Positions 9,062 through 17,973 of a stretch of DNA of 64,000 nt are shown here, one piece after another. The notes beneath the pieces were generated by a model. It searched no databases and was not told the origin of the DNA. It saw only the letters and a list, made by a program, of their open reading frames with translations. Both the position numbers and the translations under genes were made by a program. Source of the DNA: Flavobacterium limi (lineage in GTDB: Bacteria > Bacteroidota > Bacteroidia > Flavobacteriales > Flavobacteriaceae); the NCBI RefSeq assembly GCF_010645075.1, contig NZ_JAADZV010000013.1, positions 62,001-126,000 of the forward strand, given 5' to 3'. Positions within the stretch are counted from its first letter, which is position 1. Every line of letters starts with the position of its first letter.

Positions 9062-9424
9062 ATGAAGATTATTGACACAAAAACCCACGGATATATGGAT
9101 TATATTATGGGTATCTTTTTAATTGCATGCCCTTCTTTATTTGATTTAGGTCATGAAACAGTCCAGGGCATTGTTTTCTATGCTGCCGGCGCTGCAGCGG
9201 TAGTCTATAGTATACTGACCAACTATGAACTTGGACTGGTGAAAATTATTCCGATGAAAATCCATCTTACGCTTGATTTCCTTTCAGGTGTATTTCTTGC
9301 CACATCACCATGGCTGTTTGGTTTTGCCGAAACAGTGTATGGACCCCACCTTACACTGGGCATAATTGAGATATTGGTAAGTATCCTGACAAGTCATAAA
9401 ATTACAAGGGAAGTAGAAGTTTAG
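9062..9424 (+). CDS. SPW-repeat integral membrane protein, second copy
   Basis: I start this at 9062 (MKIIDTKTHGYMDYIMG), matching the N-terminus of the paralogue at 6656-7003; a longer frame from 9026 adds 12 unlikely residues. The 120-residue protein has about four hydrophobic helices and the SPW signature in ATSPWLFGF. Both copies share the pattern H-x-x-MDYI-x-G at the front and Asn-Tyr/Lys-Tyr-Glu in the middle loop (TNYELG here, TKYEAG there). Function is unknown. It is followed after 30 bases by the DUF2243 gene on the same strand, so the two membrane proteins are likely coexpressed. Confidence 0.8.
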   Translation: MKIIDTKTHGYMDYIMGIFLIACPSLFDLGHETVQGIVFYAAGAAAVVYSILTNYELGLVKIIPMKIHLTLDFLSGVFLATSPWLFGFAETVYGPHLTLGIIEILVSILTSHKITREVEV

Positions 9425-9454
9425 AAGCCATTTTCATTTTTAAATCTAAAGATA

Positions 9455-10180
9455 ATGATAAATCAAAAATTGGTCAAAGGCAAAAAATCCAGCCAAAACA
9501 TCTTAGTTGTTATTTCGCTTTTATATGCCACAAGCGGATATTCGTGCATAAACTGCAATCCAGAAGTTGGCCGGGCAATTAGCACCAGCTTTTGGAATAA
9601 TCCCCTACTGCTTTTGGGTTTTGTAGTGTTAGCATTTGTGGTAACAGGCCTCTCTATCATTGCTTTGAATAAACCTGACCCGTATAAGAAAAACTCCAGT
9701 CTTGCTTTGCATTCTCCCAAAACACCTCTGACTGCTGCAAGTATGGTTCTCGGAATTGGTATTGGAGGATTTATCGACGGAATCGTGTTACATCAGATCC
9801 TGCAATGGCACGAAATGTTGTCCAATAAAATTGCACCTGTAACTGTTATTACGAAAAATACGAATATGTTCTGGGATGGGATTTTCCATCTGTTCACACT
9901 CGTGGTCACAATTATCGGAATATGGTTGCTATGGAAAGTACTACAACGGAAATACACTTCAAAATTCCATCGACTACTAACTGGAGGAATGCTTTTGGGA
10001 TGGGCTATCTTTAACCTGCTTGAAGGAATTCTTAATCACCATATTTTAAAGCTTCATAATGTGAGGGAGTTTAGCACTGCTCAGGATTGGTGGAACTACG
10101 GATTTTTATTTTTTAGTGTGCTGCTGCTGCTTGCAGGTATTATGCAGGTATCGCGTCCAATACCGTCAGATGATCTTTGA
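9455..10180 (+). CDS. DUF2243 membrane protein with an extra N-terminal segment
   Basis: From about residue 95 the protein has the DUF2243 core, GIGGFIDGIVLHQILQWHEM, with later histidines (GIFHLFTL, EGILNHHILKLH) in what look like four membrane helices. The conserved His and Asp residues inside the helices suggest metal or cofactor binding, but no function is established for the family. The first 90 residues are additional: a hydrophobic segment, a Cys pair (SCINCNPEVG) and another helix ending near residue 70, giving perhaps six helices in all. The gene follows the SPW gene closely and ends before a strong terminator. Confidence 0.8.
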   Translation: MINQKLVKGKKSSQNILVVISLLYATSGYSCINCNPEVGRAISTSFWNNPLLLLGFVVLAFVVTGLSIIALNKPDPYKKNSSLALHSPKTPLTAASMVLGIGIGGFIDGIVLHQILQWHEMLSNKIAPVTVITKNTNMFWDGIFHLFTLVVTIIGIWLLWKVLQRKYTSKFHRLLTGGMLLGWAIFNLLEGILNHHILKLHNVREFSTAQDWWNYGFLFFSVLLLLAGIMQVSRPIPSDDL

Positions 10181-10216
10181 TACTGTTTAATAAAATTAAT
10201 TCAACTTACAAATGCA

Positions 10217-10248
10217 AAAAAGCCTGTTATCCATAACAGGCTTTTTTG
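10217..10248 (+). terminator. Intrinsic terminator after the DUF2243 gene
   Basis: AAGCCTGTTAT and ATAACAGGCTT form a near-perfect stem with a two-base spacer at 10221-10245, followed by TTTTTT. It lies 37 bases after the DUF2243 stop. Confidence 0.85.
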
Positions 10249-10613
10249 CAAAAGTAACATCAATTACTTTCCTTGTTGCTAAAGAACTACCTGAGCCAGC
10301 ACCGTCATTTGACTTCGTATCGGTTCCAGTTGCATCAGTACCAGTACCAGTGCCTTCCGAACCTGTCCGTGTTTTCCGGTTCCTACTGCTCTACCGGTTC
10401 CGTTTACGTTGTACTATCTGTCGGAGTTCCACGCCAATATGGTAATTGTGTAATCAATGCCTTAAATCATGAAAATAACCCATTCATTGTAATCTTAGTT
10501 TTGATCTCAAATAACACTGCTTAAAAAAATTTGAAATAAGAGTTATGCGCTTGAATAAAACTTAAATAACTATAATTAAAATACTCATAATCCGTCAATT
10601 ACTTTCTATATTT
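10249..10613. other. Intergenic region with a Gly-Thr-type low-complexity remnant
   Basis: Read on the minus strand, 10290-10345 encodes GTGTGTDATGTDTKSNDGAG, a low-complexity Gly/Thr/Asp stretch with no start codon or long frame. It looks like the residue of a surface or lipoprotein gene. The plus-strand frames here (Pro/Val-rich) are its shadow. The rest is AT-rich with nothing recognisable. Confidence 0.35.
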
Positions 10614-10642
10614 TTTGCTGCCAGAAACCTGAAGTACTTTTG
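10614..10642 (+). promoter_or_regulatory. Bacteroidota-type promoter for the glycosyltransferase-glf operon
   Basis: TTTG at 10614-10617, a 17-base spacer and TACTTTTG at 10635-10642 match the flavobacterial consensus TTTG-N17-23-TAnnTTTG. Transcription would begin near 10648, giving a leader of about 115 bases before the start codon at 10764. Confidence 0.65.
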
Positions 10643-10763
10643 TAGGAATATCGAATTATACTGAATTGCAGGTATAAAAACTTAAACAATTATACATCAA
10701 CCAATGCAGCCTGAAAGCTATAAGATTAGTTAATAGCCGGAATGGCCTATAAAATTAAACATC

Positions 10764-11903
10764 ATGATGAACAATTTAAAACAACAACAAAAAATAAACA
10801 GACCCGCTGAGTCAGGCACTGTGAATCAAAACAAATCCCAATATGATATGATCGTATTCTGCCACTTGCGATGGCAGTTTGTATACCAGAGACCACAGCA
10901 CATTATCAGTCGCATGGCTAAATCAATGAAGGTCTTATTTATAGAAGAACCAATAGATGATCATCAAAACAGAGAGTTTGGTAATCTGATTGTTGTAAAT
11001 GACAATCTCCATGTTCTACAACTTAATGTAAGTGACATTGCATCAATTGCAGATATTATTTCGTCTTATGTGTCCCATAAAAATATTCCGATTGGCTGGT
11101 TTTATTCAGCATCATTCTGTCCACTTCTGGATTATTTTGAATTTGATACGATTGTTTATGATTGCATGGATGAGCTGTCGCTGTTCAAAGGTGCTCCTGA
11201 ACAACTTATTAATCAGGAAAAATACCTAATGGCTAATGCAGATATCATATTTACCGGAGGTAAATCCTTGTACGAATCAAAAAAACAATTTAATAACAAT
11301 GTTTACTGTTTCCCTAGTTCAGTAGATGAGCCGCATTTTGCAAAGGCTCTTAACGGAATTAGCCTTCCCGATGACATTTCTCCTTTACCATCTCCTGTCG
11401 TCGGTTATTATGGCGTAATTGATGAAAGAATTGACTTAGAGCTACTGCGCAAAACTGCTGAACAACTGCCTGATGTATCCTTTGTAATGATAGGTCCGCT
11501 GGCTAAGATTCACGAATCAGAGCTTCCCAAGGCAGCTAATATCCATTATCTTGGTATGAAATCCTACGATGAATTACCACATTATCTTAAAGCATTTGAC
11601 ATTGCTATGATGCCTTTTGCTCTGAACGACGCCACAAAATTTATAAGCCCGACCAAAACGCTGGAATATATGGCCGCCAGAAAGCCAATCATTTCTACCC
11701 GTATTATCGATGTAGTGCGTGACTACGATCATTGTGTAAGCCTGATAGAAAATACTGAAGAGTTTACCAATTCAATTGCTTTTCTCTGCGACGATACAGA
11801 TCTCACAGGTATGGAAAACGACTATGTTATGATATTAGAAAAAACCTCCTGGGACACTACTGCACGTGAAATGGAAAGTATTATTAAACTATTTGCCAAA
11901 TGA
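10764..11903 (+). CDS. GT-B-fold glycosyltransferase, probably retaining family 4-like
   Basis: This 379-residue cytoplasmic protein has the layout of two-Rossmann-domain glycosyltransferases. The first domain holds YDMIVFCHLRWQFVYQRPQHIISRMAK. In the second, VVGYYGVIDERIDLELL is followed by DVSFVMIGP and by the C-terminal donor-binding segment FALNDATKFISPTKTLEYMAARKPIIST, the usual E-x7-E region. The acceptor and sugar are not visible. Its stop overlaps the glf start by four bases (ATGA), so the two are translationally coupled. That makes a galactofuranose-containing glycan a reasonable guess for its role. Start may be 10764 or the next ATG at 10767. Confidence 0.85.
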   Translation: MMNNLKQQQKINRPAESGTVNQNKSQYDMIVFCHLRWQFVYQRPQHIISRMAKSMKVLFIEEPIDDHQNREFGNLIVVNDNLHVLQLNVSDIASIADIISSYVSHKNIPIGWFYSASFCPLLDYFEFDTIVYDCMDELSLFKGAPEQLINQEKYLMANADIIFTGGKSLYESKKQFNNNVYCFPSSVDEPHFAKALNGISLPDDISPLPSPVVGYYGVIDERIDLELLRKTAEQLPDVSFVMIGPLAKIHESELPKAANIHYLGMKSYDELPHYLKAFDIAMMPFALNDATKFISPTKTLEYMAARKPIISTRIIDVVRDYDHCVSLIENTEEFTNSIAFLCDDTDLTGMENDYVMILEKTSWDTTAREMESIIKLFAK

Positions 11904-13033
11904 AACACATCGACATTTTAATTATTGGCGCTGGTATTTCCGGAGCCGTATTAGCAGAGCGCTATGCATCTATCGGAAAAAAGGTGCTGATTATTGAAAA
12001 ACGCAACCATATTGCAGGCAACTGCTATGACTATACAGACGATAACGGAATATTGGTATCGAAGTATGGGGCACATTTGTTTCATACCAATGAAGAACAG
12101 GTCTGGAATTACGTCAATACGTTCTCTGACTGGTATTCGTGGGAGCATAAGGTCATTGCCAGGGTTGATGATAAAACCGTTCCAATTCCTGTGAATATAA
12201 CTACTGTAAATAAACTATTTGATGCTAGCATCACCAATGAAGAACAAATGAAAAATTGGCTGGAAGAAAATCGCGAGCCATTTGAGAAACCTGCCAATGG
12301 TGAGGAAGCCGTCTTAAATCGTGTAGGATTGGTATTGTACGAGAAAATGTTCAAGCATTATACCAAAAAGCAATGGGACAAGTACCCTGCTGAACTTGAT
12401 GCTTCGGTTCTGGATCGAATTCCCGTGCGCACCAACTATGATGATCGTTATTTTTCGGATATCTTTCAGGCGCTTCCTGTTGGTGGCTACACACAATTGT
12501 TTGAAAATATGCTGGATCATCCGAACATTGATATTTTATTGGAAACAGATTATTTCGATGTTAAGCATCAATACAAAGGATACGAAAAATTGTTTTACAC
12601 CGGACCTGTAGACCGTTTCTTTGAATTTAGGCACAGTCTAATTGAAAAACTGGAATACCGCTCAATCAACTTTGTCAGTGAAACAGTTGATGCAGAATTT
12701 TTTCAGGAAAATTCGGTAGTAAATTATCCGGGTACCGAAGTCGATTTCACCCGCATCATCGAGTATAAACATTTTGGAAATCAGATATCTGATAAAACTA
12801 CGGTAGTAAAAGAATTTACTGTTGATCAAGGAGAACCGTACTACCCAGTGCCCAATCCTAAAAATCAGGAGATCTATGCACGATATAAGGCTGAAGCCGA
12901 TAAGCTAACCGACGTCTATTTTGTGGGAAGACTCGCAAATTATAAATATTTTAATATGGATCAGGCGTTTAAAAACGCCCTGGATTTATTTCATCAGCTG
13001 GAAAAAGACAGTGAATTCAAAACCGCAGTATAA
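11900..13033 (+). CDS. glf: UDP-galactopyranose mutase
   Basis: The 377-residue flavoprotein begins with the FAD-binding signature ILIIGAGISGAVLAERYA and has KRNHIAGNCYD, KYGAHLFHTNEEQVWNYV and the C-terminal GRLANYKYFNMDQAFKNAL, all characteristic of bacterial UGM. It converts UDP-galactopyranose to UDP-galactofuranose by a reduced-flavin mechanism in the cytoplasm and so supplies Galf for surface glycans. Length matches the family (about 370-390). It sits between a glycosyltransferase (4-base overlap) and a glycosidase-like gene that starts one base after its stop, a compact three-gene unit. Confidence 0.95.
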   Translation: MKHIDILIIGAGISGAVLAERYASIGKKVLIIEKRNHIAGNCYDYTDDNGILVSKYGAHLFHTNEEQVWNYVNTFSDWYSWEHKVIARVDDKTVPIPVNITTVNKLFDASITNEEQMKNWLEENREPFEKPANGEEAVLNRVGLVLYEKMFKHYTKKQWDKYPAELDASVLDRIPVRTNYDDRYFSDIFQALPVGGYTQLFENMLDHPNIDILLETDYFDVKHQYKGYEKLFYTGPVDRFFEFRHSLIEKLEYRSINFVSETVDAEFFQENSVVNYPGTEVDFTRIIEYKHFGNQISDKTTVVKEFTVDQGEPYYPVPNPKNQEIYARYKAEADKLTDVYFVGRLANYKYFNMDQAFKNALDLFHQLEKDSEFKTAV

Positions 13034-14170
13034 ATGGACCATTTTACTACTTTTTTTATGGGAGGATTCGAATGTGCAGATCACATCAACCGTTCTGGTG
13101 AAAGGGTCAGTCTTTTAAAAGAAACCCAGCATGATCTACGTTTTGCTGAAGATTATAAATTACTGGATGAAATAAGAATCAAAACGGTTCGTGAAGGAAT
13201 ATGCTGGAGCGATGTAGAAATCGCTCCCGGCAAATTTGATTTTTCACAAATACTTAGCCGCATGCAAATTGCACAAAAGCAAGGTGTACAGCAGATTTGG
13301 GATTTGGTGCATTTTGGTTACCCGGATGGAATTTATCCAACGCATCCTCATTTCTGTAGGCGGTTTGAAGAGTTGTGCGAAGCATTTGCCCTTTTTCACA
13401 AACAACATTCCAACTGTCAGTTATTAGTAGTTCCAATCAATGAAATTAGCTTTTTATCCTGGCATTCCGGCGATGTGCGTGGAACTGTACCTTTTGCTGT
13501 TAACAGCGGATGGGATATAAAATATCATCTATGCAAAGCAGCCATCCTGGGGATAAAAAAACTGAAGGAAACAGATCCAAACTGCCTTATTATTCTGGTG
13601 GAACCTCTGGTTAAGATACACCCAATAGGTATTGAAGATGTTACAGCGCTAAATGAACATCAATTTCAGGCCATGGACATTATTGCCGGAAGGATGTGTC
13701 CTGAACTGGGCGGGTCTGAAGATTTCCTTGAAATACTTGGATTTAATTACTATTGGAACTGCCAATGGAAAGGAAATGGTGAATCGCTTGGGTGGCCCGA
13801 TACAGCAAAAAAAAGAACGCCTTTTTCAGAATTACTTCAAAATGCTTACAGCCGGTACAAGAAGCCGGTAATCATTTCAGAAACCGGACATATAGGTTCA
13901 GGACGCGTTGAATGGCTGGAAGAAATCGCTGCCGAGTGCCTGATTGCAAAAAAAAATGGGGTTGACTTAAGAGGCATCTGCATATACCCCGTAACAGACA
14001 GGCCTGACTGGGACAATCTCGCGCAATACAGCAATTGCGGTATATGGGATTTGGACGGAAACAAAAACCGCATTGCACACCAAAGCTATATTGAAGCGGT
14101 CCTTAAAGCGCAAAATTCATTTCTTGTCAAAAAAAATATATTAGAACAGTTAGTTGGCCTTTTTAAATAA
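13034..14170 (+). CDS. TIM-barrel glycosidase-like protein (GH1/clan-A like), cytoplasmic
   Basis: The 378-residue protein reads as a (beta/alpha)8 glycosidase. It has an early GGFECADHINRSGERV, IKTVREGICWSDVEIAPGKFDFS, then VVPINEISFLSWHSGD, where the Glu of the Asn-Glu pair would be the acid/base. Near residue 285, VIISETGHIGSGR would supply the nucleophile Glu. No signal peptide is present, so it acts in the cytoplasm or on a lipid-linked precursor. It begins immediately after the glf stop. Such proteins are usually annotated as family-1 glycosylhydrolase or beta-glucosidase. The substrate is unknown, and a Galf-containing product is only suggested by context. Confidence 0.75.
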   Translation: MDHFTTFFMGGFECADHINRSGERVSLLKETQHDLRFAEDYKLLDEIRIKTVREGICWSDVEIAPGKFDFSQILSRMQIAQKQGVQQIWDLVHFGYPDGIYPTHPHFCRRFEELCEAFALFHKQHSNCQLLVVPINEISFLSWHSGDVRGTVPFAVNSGWDIKYHLCKAAILGIKKLKETDPNCLIILVEPLVKIHPIGIEDVTALNEHQFQAMDIIAGRMCPELGGSEDFLEILGFNYYWNCQWKGNGESLGWPDTAKKRTPFSELLQNAYSRYKKPVIISETGHIGSGRVEWLEEIAAECLIAKKNGVDLRGICIYPVTDRPDWDNLAQYSNCGIWDLDGNKNRIAHQSYIEAVLKAQNSFLVKKNILEQLVGLFK

Positions 14171-14262
14171 TATTGATAAGGAGCATTGCTTTTTCAATAA
14201 CATTATCATAAATGGTTACAAATGGGAATGTTTAAATGATATAACAATAAAATTTCGAAACT

Positions 14263-14751
14263 ATGTCATCAAGAATTGTTGAAAAGTGCAGCAAAATAAT
14301 TAAGGAAAAAGGTTGGAATATAGCCTTTGCCGAGAGTGTTACAGCGGGCAGGATGTGCTTCGAATTTTCGATGACAGAAGATTCCGGAGATATACTGCGC
14401 GGTGGAATTGCCTGCTACGAGGTGTTTGTAAAAGAACAGGTTCTCCATGTCCCGCACACTACCATTGAGAAATGCACGCCCGAATCTGCCGAGGTTACCC
14501 AAGTGCTGGCACAACAAGCTGCCAAAATTTTCAATACAAAAATAACCGTTGCCGTAACCGGGCTCGCATCACCGGGAGGAAGCGAAACAAGAGAAAAGCC
14601 AGTAGGAACAATTTTCTTCTACATTATAACTCCAACTGATAAAATAAAACACAGGGAAATATTTCACGGATCCCCTGAAGAAATTGTTCTTCAGGCAATT
14701 GACCGAACCGCAGAACTTATTCTAGTCAACCTTGAGGTATACAACCAATAA
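14263..14751 (+). CDS. CinA C-terminal-domain protein (nicotinamide-nucleotide amidase PncC-like)
   Basis: The 162-residue protein is a stand-alone CinA C-terminal domain. It has FAESVTAGRMCFEF (usually AESCTGG), GGIACYEVFVKEQVL, CTPESAEVTQVLA and TGLASPGGSETREKPVGTIF. In the canonical family this domain deamidates nicotinamide mononucleotide, recycling NAD. Here the AESCTGG motif is altered to AESVTAG, so activity is less certain than the fold. It lies 92 bases after the glycosidase gene and is closed by a terminator. It could be part of the same transcript. Confidence 0.85.
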   Translation: MSSRIVEKCSKIIKEKGWNIAFAESVTAGRMCFEFSMTEDSGDILRGGIACYEVFVKEQVLHVPHTTIEKCTPESAEVTQVLAQQAAKIFNTKITVAVTGLASPGGSETREKPVGTIFFYIITPTDKIKHREIFHGSPEEIVLQAIDRTAELILVNLEVYNQ

Positions 14752-14754
14752 GTA

Positions 14755-14790
14755 AAAAACCTGTGATCTCGAGTTGATTACAGGTTTTTA
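14755..14790. terminator. Intrinsic terminator between convergent genes
   Basis: AAAAACCTGT (14755-14764) pairs with ACAGGTTTTT (14780-14789) around an inner CTCGAG-containing loop. A- and T-runs on both sides let it serve the CinA-like gene (plus) and the DUF892 gene (minus). Confidence 0.75.
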
Positions 14791-14810
14791 ATTTTAATGA
14801 AATACAAAAG

Positions 14811-15434
14811 TTATTCCTCGTCTTCTTCAGAAGCGTCAAAATTGATTGTGTTATATGCGGCCTCAGTAAGGATGATGTCGGCTTCTTTTTCTTCTTCTAG
14901 AGTTTGTTGCAGCAATTTGGCAACTTCTTCTTCTTCCAAAGTAAGGGCAAAGGCAGCAAGGGTTCCATAAGAGGCAATTTCATAATGCTCTATTTTTTGT
15001 GAAGCAGCAATAATCCCGGCATCCCTTACTGGACCTTCTTGTGTTTCTTCCATTATTCCCTCGCCTTCTTTGATAAGACCTTCCATAGCTTCGCATTTCT
15101 TAGCAACCGCTTTTTGTCCAATCAGCTCAAATACCTGCTCAAGCCTTTGAACTTGTCCTTCTGTTATAGTCAAGTGCTCGTTTATAGCAGTAATCAAATT
15201 TTCGGATGTTGCGTTTTTTACCATTTTTGGCAATGCCTTAGTAAGTGCTTTTTCTGCCCAGTAAATGTCTTTAAGCGAATCTACAAATAATTCTCTTAGA
15301 CCTTCTGCTGCAGTAGATTTTGCTTTAACGTTTTGTCCTTTTGCAGCAGATGTTTTAGCTGGTGCTTTCGCAACACTCGTTTTTGCTGATGCTGTTTTTG
15401 CTGAAGTTGCTTTTTTCGTTTGTGTACTTTTCAT
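14811..15434 (-). CDS. DUF892 (YciE/YciF-type) ferritin-like protein with Ala/Lys-rich tail
   Basis: Started at 15434 (MKSTQTKKATSAK), nine codons inside the longest frame, the protein is about 207 residues. The first 45 or so are an Ala/Lys/Ser/Thr tail resembling histone H1 C-termini. Then comes the DUF892 four-helix bundle: LRELFVDSLKDIYWAEKALTKALPKM, ENLITAINEHLTITEGQVQRLEQVF, and the Glu/His-bearing IIAASQKIEHYEIASYGTLAAFA. The Glu and His residues in these helices fit a di-metal site of the ferritin-like superfamily. The family is stress induced. The tail may bind DNA, which is inference. A paralogue is at 29781-30401. Confidence 0.85.
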   Translation of the reverse strand: MKSTQTKKATSAKTASAKTSVAKAPAKTSAAKGQNVKAKSTAAEGLRELFVDSLKDIYWAEKALTKALPKMVKNATSENLITAINEHLTITEGQVQRLEQVFELIGQKAVAKKCEAMEGLIKEGEGIMEETQEGPVRDAGIIAASQKIEHYEIASYGTLAAFALTLEEEEVAKLLQQTLEEEKEADIILTEAAYNTINFDASEEDEE

Positions 15435-15729
15435 AATTTTTAATTTAATTAATACAACCAAATCTATTAATACGACTCAAGCGTATTTTACACAATTCTA
15501 ATAATGTTTTATACAATCAGTGCTTATTTTTTAGAATTCTACAAACTATTCATCATATTATAAAAAGTGATGATAATTTCAAAGTTATTTTTATTTAAGA
15601 TGACTTTTTATTCAATGTTTGATATGAAATTGTGTAACTATCAGAAAATATTATGTAAGAACGAAGTTTGCAAAGTGAGCAAATTTGAAATAAAATCAAA
15701 CAATATAAATTGCTCCAAAATTTAATTTT

Positions 15730-17928
15730 ATGATAAATCCTGTTACACCATGGACTGCCACTGCGCAGTCCGACATTCAGAGTGGTATGCTGCTGCACGA
15801 AACAGCCCTATCAGATTATAATATTCAGCTTTATAATACCGGTGACTCAATCTGGCTGACTGCAGGCCGCCCAAATGCAGGAAGAATTGCTTACAGGCTG
15901 GCTTTTGCAATGAACAGTAATTTTGATGAAGTATCTGTTGATAAGGATAACAGCGATCTAATTTTAATTGCTTTAACCAGATTAGGAAATTATAAGATAA
16001 AAGTATCTTTTCCTGAGAGTGAGGTTTCCATCTTTAGATACACCACCACATTTACTGCCTCGTTTCCGATGCTTATTCCGTTTTGGCCGAGAGATATAGT
16101 TCCGTTGACCGATGACGGAAAAGTCGAAAATACTGCCGGTATTATTCACGCGCATCAGGTTGGCACACGTTCGGGTTTGCTGTATTTTAGTATGACCAAG
16201 CCAAAGAATGGTTCTGTTTTCTATTTTCAAAATCTATCTGCCATGTCTGATTACTGTCATGCATCTGAAACTTCGGTGGCCGAAACCGTCGGTGGCAGCT
16301 GGCCCGAAATAGGATTCGAATTTCCTGTTAATAAGGAAAAACCAATTCCGGCCGATGTCGAATTTACAATTTCTGACGCGTTTGTAATTTTAGAAGAGAA
16401 TGTTGTAAAGCAGGATATCGAAGTTACCACCCAGTTTTTAAAAAATCTGGCAGCAGTTTATACCCTTCTGCCTAAACCTGCCGAGCCCGAATATCGCGAC
16501 TGGAATCCAATTGTGGAGAATGTTCTAAGTGACCTCCATATGAATAAAGGCTGCTGGACTATGACCAACAGCAATCCGTTTCTTAATGCATATGTAGGCG
16601 ACTATAACACACCTTCTGAAATCATGGTACAGCTGGCAGTCCTTCTTCCACTGCATGAATATCTGACATGGGCTGGTACAGAACATCCTTTATATAATGA
16701 TTTAAATAGTGGACTTGCTGATTTTTATGACGAAAGGATAAAGAGTATTGTGAGATGGCATCCTAATCTTGTAGATAATCTGGACAAATCTGAAGAGCAG
16801 AAAGAAGATATGGTAATGGACTCCTGGTACCTGCACCATCCCCTTTTGAACCTTTCACGTCTGGCACTTCGCGGCGACAAAGTAGCAAAAGAACTTTTTC
16901 TGGGATCTGTTGATTACGCCATTAAAGTGGCGCATGCCTTTGATTATGAATGGCCGGTTTTTTATAAGATGACCACTCTTGAGATTATCAAAGCAGAAAC
17001 ATCACCGGGAAACGGCGGAGAAAAAGATGTTCCGGGATCGTATGCGCATGTTATGCTTATGGCGTATAAACTTACCAATGAAAAACGATTTATTAATGAG
17101 GCAATAAAAGCATTAAAAAGCCTTGAAGGTCTTGCTTTTGACATTTTTTATCAGGCCAACAATACAGCATTTACCGCCGGAGCACTGGTAGAATTATATA
17201 GAGAAACAAATGATCAGAAATATCTTGATCTGAGTTACAGCTGTCTTGCCGGAATTTTTAAAAATGTTCAGCTTTGGGATTGTAATTATGGTTACGGAAA
17301 AAACTTTCCTAATTTCTTCTCTGTTTTTCCGTTAAGTGACGCACCTTATACTGCCGCTTATGAAGAATTTGAAGTATATGCCGCTTTACATCATTATATG
17401 GAAGTTACAGAAGGACTTGATATTCTTCCGGCATTAAAAATATTAATTCCGGAGTTTATAAAATATACGGTAACCAGATTGCCTTATTATTATCCGACAC
17501 TGTTACCGGAGGATATGATTGCCGAAGAGATAAAAACAGGTGAAGTCCAAAAAAAATTATGGGTTCCGCTTGAAGATATACATGACGGCTGGGAAAAATC
17601 CGGTGAGGTCGGTCAGGAAGTTTATGGCGCCGGACTTTCTTTCGGAGTTATTCCAAGACAATATTTTAAAATTGAAGAACTCAGTGCAACCGGATATCTC
17701 AACTATCCTGCAGTTAAATTTCGCTTTGGTAAAAAAAACATCACGTTTGGTGTATGCGGAGATCCGAAATTAAATGCGATTCTTATGTTTTTCGGAATTA
17801 CAAAAAGCAACTTATCAAAAGTAAAGGTTGAAATAAAAGTTAATTCTTTATACAAGGAGATTGAACCTAAACCTTATAATCAGTTTGAAATTCCGGGCGG
17901 TTCCCGTGCGCGAATAAGCTGGAAATAA
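15730..17928 (+). CDS. Large uncharacterised protein, possible alpha/alpha-barrel carbohydrate-active protein
   Basis: This 732-residue protein has no signal peptide or membrane helix. The first 240 residues are beta-rich (YNIQLYNTGDSIWLTAGRPN, FTASFPMLIPFWPRD). From about residue 255 the protein is helical with repeated Leu/Tyr/Ala-rich helix pairs (PLLNLSRLALRGDKVAKELFL, GSYAHVMLMAYKLTNEKRFI, FTAGALVELYRETNDQKYLD). That pattern suits an (alpha/alpha)6 toroid like those of glycosidases and epimerases. The last 90 residues are again beta-rich. I do not recognise a family and cannot name catalytic residues. It is followed 45 bases later by a zinc dehydrogenase gene, which suggests a two-step sugar conversion. 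That is inference only. Confidence 0.7.
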   Translation: MINPVTPWTATAQSDIQSGMLLHETALSDYNIQLYNTGDSIWLTAGRPNAGRIAYRLAFAMNSNFDEVSVDKDNSDLILIALTRLGNYKIKVSFPESEVSIFRYTTTFTASFPMLIPFWPRDIVPLTDDGKVENTAGIIHAHQVGTRSGLLYFSMTKPKNGSVFYFQNLSAMSDYCHASETSVAETVGGSWPEIGFEFPVNKEKPIPADVEFTISDAFVILEENVVKQDIEVTTQFLKNLAAVYTLLPKPAEPEYRDWNPIVENVLSDLHMNKGCWTMTNSNPFLNAYVGDYNTPSEIMVQLAVLLPLHEYLTWAGTEHPLYNDLNSGLADFYDERIKSIVRWHPNLVDNLDKSEEQKEDMVMDSWYLHHPLLNLSRLALRGDKVAKELFLGSVDYAIKVAHAFDYEWPVFYKMTTLEIIKAETSPGNGGEKDVPGSYAHVMLMAYKLTNEKRFINEAIKALKSLEGLAFDIFYQANNTAFTAGALVELYRETNDQKYLDLSYSCLAGIFKNVQLWDCNYGYGKNFPNFFSVFPLSDAPYTAAYEEFEVYAALHHYMEVTEGLDILPALKILIPEFIKYTVTRLPYYYPTLLPEDMIAEEIKTGEVQKKLWVPLEDIHDGWEKSGEVGQEVYGAGLSFGVIPRQYFKIEELSATGYLNYPAVKFRFGKKNITFGVCGDPKLNAILMFFGITKSNLSKVKVEIKVNSLYKEIEPKPYNQFEIPGGSRARISWK

Positions 17929-17973
17929 TCTGCAGCATTTTTTAAATGATAATAAATTCTAATAGTACATATT

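Noticed and set aside
9455..9730. Treating the N-terminal part of the DUF2243 protein as a separate gene
   Set aside because: The frame is continuous with no internal stop or start signal, and the junction at about residue 90 is helical; a fusion is the simpler reading.
10212..10524. Two Pro/Val-rich plus-strand ORFs
   Set aside because: The first begins inside the terminator at 10217-10248, and both are the antisense shadow of the Gly/Thr relic; no start context or family.
11951..12520. Minus-strand and alternate-frame ORFs within glf
   Set aside because: They are shadows of the well-supported UDP-galactopyranose mutase gene.
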